A stretch of DNA of 43,451 nucleotides from the NCBI GenBank assembly GCA_017501885.1, contig JAFVWA010000074.1, forward strand, positions 1 through 43,451, in the 5' to 3' direction. How positions within the stretch are numbered: position 1 is the first letter of the stretch; every line of letters begins with the position of its first letter. The translations under genes were made by a program, and so were the position numbers. Below the pieces are notes generated by a model, which saw only the letters and a program-made list of their open reading frames with translations, made no database searches and had not been told where the DNA came from. Origin of the DNA: Clostridia bacterium (lineage in GTDB: Bacteria > Bacillota > Clostridia > Christensenellales > Borkfalkiaceae). Below, in pieces: positions 42,282-43,451 of the stretch.

Positions 42282-43304
42282 ATGAAACTTTCTGACAGAA
42301 AGAAAAAGATTTTACAATACGTTGTAGATGATTATATTTCCACCGCGCAACCGGTATCGAGCAAGAGTATTACCGAAAGGTATATGCAAGATATCAGTTC
42401 AGCAACCGTTAGAAGCGAACTCGCAGGGCTTGAAGAAATGGGGTATTTAACCCAACTTCATACGTCGAGTGGACGTGTTCCAAGTATTGAAGCGTATAAA
42501 CTTTACGTTTCAGAACTAATGGATAAGAGCAAGCTATCCGTTAAGGAACTCGGTTTTATCAAAAGTTCGTTTGAAGAACACGCGGATAACTTAGAATCGG
42601 TTGTTCAAAACGCAGTTAAGGTTATTAGCGAACTCACAGACTACACGTCGGTTGGCTATACCGCGCACAACGCTAACGAGAAAATTGTAAAGATTGACAT
42701 TTTCCGTTACAAATCAAATCAAGCGCTTTTACTTTTAGTTACTGAAAACATATTGATAAGAGATAAGTTTATAGAAATCCCCGAAAGTATGAGTGACGCG
42801 CAAATTACCGAAGCAAGCGCAATGCTTTCTAAACTGCTCGTTGGTAAGGAACTTGGCGAAACTATAAAACTTACCGATATAGTAGCGCAAGAGTTTGGAA
42901 CTTATAGAGAAATTTTTGACAGCGTTATGTCGGCTATTGAAGAATATATTCTTAAAGATAAGGCAGACGTCGTTATGGAAGGGCATGAAAAAACCCTTAA
43001 AAACCCCGAATACAACGATGCTGAAAAGGTTAAGAACTTCCTTTCGGTAGTAACGAGTAAAGATAAACTTACCAACCTTTTAGTTAATGATAACGACAAC
43101 ATTGAAATAAACATTAAAATAGGTGGGGAAGGGGACGACAGCGTTCCCGAAGATTGCTCGCTTGTTACCGCAACTTATTCGGCAAGCGGTGTTAAGATGG
43201 GAACTTACGGCGTTATAGGACCGCTTAGAATGGACTACCAAAAGGTCGTTTCGGTATTAGAAGGCGTCGGAAAGATTTTAGAAGATATGTTAAAGAAGAA
43301 ATAG
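42282..43304 (+). CDS. hrcA: Heat-inducible transcription repressor HrcA
   Basis: The 340-residue repressor binds CIRCE with help from GroEL. The N-terminal winged helix (KLSDRKKKILQYVVDDYISTAQPVSSKSITE split over the first 35 residues), SSATVRSELAGLEEMGYL, THSSGRVPS-like QLHTSSGRVPS, and C-terminal GTYGVIGPLRMDYQKV are the family pattern. ATG 42282 has AAAGGGG 7 bases upstream; an upstream start would run through the CIRCE. grpE follows after 8 bases. Confidence 0.96.
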   Translation: MKLSDRKKKILQYVVDDYISTAQPVSSKSITERYMQDISSATVRSELAGLEEMGYLTQLHTSSGRVPSIEAYKLYVSELMDKSKLSVKELGFIKSSFEEHADNLESVVQNAVKVISELTDYTSVGYTAHNANEKIVKIDIFRYKSNQALLLLVTENILIRDKFIEIPESMSDAQITEASAMLSKLLVGKELGETIKLTDIVAQEFGTYREIFDSVMSAIEEYILKDKADVVMEGHEKTLKNPEYNDAEKVKNFLSVVTSKDKLTNLLVNDNDNIEINIKIGGEGDDSVPEDCSLVTATYSASGVKMGTYGVIGPLRMDYQKVVSVLEGVGKILEDMLKKK

Positions 43305-43312
43305 GAGCTAAA

Positions 43313-43451
43313 ATGGAACAAGAAAATATAAACCAAGAAATTAAAAAAGAAGCTCAACCAAAGAAAAGCAAGGCATCAGAAGAAAAGCAAAAACTTCTTG
43401 ACGAAATTGAAAGCCTAAAAGCGCAAGTAGAAGACTACAAAGACAAATGGA
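43313..43451 (+). CDS. grpE: Nucleotide exchange factor GrpE, 5' part
   Basis: The first 46 codons are in the window. They encode a charged, disordered N-terminus then the start of a coiled coil (LLDEIESLKAQVEDYKDKW), as in GrpE, which releases ADP from DnaK. AGGAG is 7 bases before the ATG. Its place right after hrcA supports the call. The gene runs off the end. Confidence 0.9.
   Translation, partial: MEQENINQEIKKEAQPKKSKASEEKQKLLDEIESLKAQVEDYKDKW

Overview
The window reads as a piece of chromosome from a low-GC, endospore-forming Clostridia-type Firmicute, most likely an uncultured host-associated anaerobe. Evidence for this is a sigK gene and a gerA-gerB-gerC germinant-receptor operon, strong AGGAGG-type ribosome sites, TTGACA/TATAAT promoters, CIRCE-controlled chaperone genes, an infC gene starting at AUU, and several surface lipoproteins with BspA-type leucine-rich or InlB-type repeats. 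No rRNA, tRNA, CRISPR array, transposase or phage gene was seen. The species assignment is inference; the gene families are read directly from the sequence.

Layout. 1-3.35 kb: three tandem BspA-like leucine-rich-repeat genes (the first cut by the window edge; the other two are lipoproteins with Asp/Gly/Pro/Asn spacers). 3.4-10.9 kb: a DeoR-family repressor diverging from a 2-oxo acid dehydrogenase operon in the order E2 (two lipoyl domains), E3, fused E1 alpha/beta, followed by a lipoate-protein ligase. 10.9-16.2 kb: sporulation and germination block: gerC, gerB, gerA and an unknown membrane protein on the minus strand, diverging from sigK. 16.2-20.1 kb: TM1266-type hydrogenase regulator, short-chain dehydrogenase, thyA, folA, then a MATE exporter. 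20.2-22.2 kb: CIRCE-groES-groEL, with groEL broken by a one-base frameshift. 22.3-23.1 kb: a small divergent SLOG-protein/XRE-repressor cassette with two palindromic operators, bracketed by two identical 30-bp terminators. 23.2-27.3 kb: DUF554 protein, archaeal-type AspRS, DegV, and a membrane-anchored DUF1508 protein. 27.4-30.2 kb: an attenuated infC-rpmI-rplT operon, an rRNA methyltransferase and yebC. 30.2-30.5 kb: a gene-free stretch with a terminator and three consecutive RNA hairpins. 30.5-39 kb: an HtrA-like lipoprotein protease, then ruvC-ruvA-ruvB-queA-tgt, a Dabb protein, a HAD phosphatase, a SipW-like S26 peptidase and proA. 39-43.4 kb: a 986-residue InlB-repeat lipoprotein, then CIRCE-hrcA-grpE (grpE runs off the end).

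How the parts fit. LplA probably lipoylates the E2 of the neighbouring complex. HrcA, encoded at the right end, should control both its own operon and groESL through the two CIRCE sites. SigK and the Ger receptor belong to late sporulation and germination. ThyA and FolA form the thymidylate/folate cycle. RuvABC resolve Holliday junctions, and QueA and Tgt make queuosine in tRNA.

The observations most worth a second look are the groEL frameshift, the SLOG/XRE cassette with its twin operators and twin terminators, the three-hairpin RNA element after yebC, several genes whose ATG lies 6-8 nt after a -10 box with little or no Shine-Dalgarno (candidate leaderless mRNAs, best supported at ruvC), and a fused E1 with an unusually long thiamine-diphosphate motif. 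I did not find anything I can firmly call an undescribed system; the SLOG/XRE cassette and the RNA element are the best candidates.
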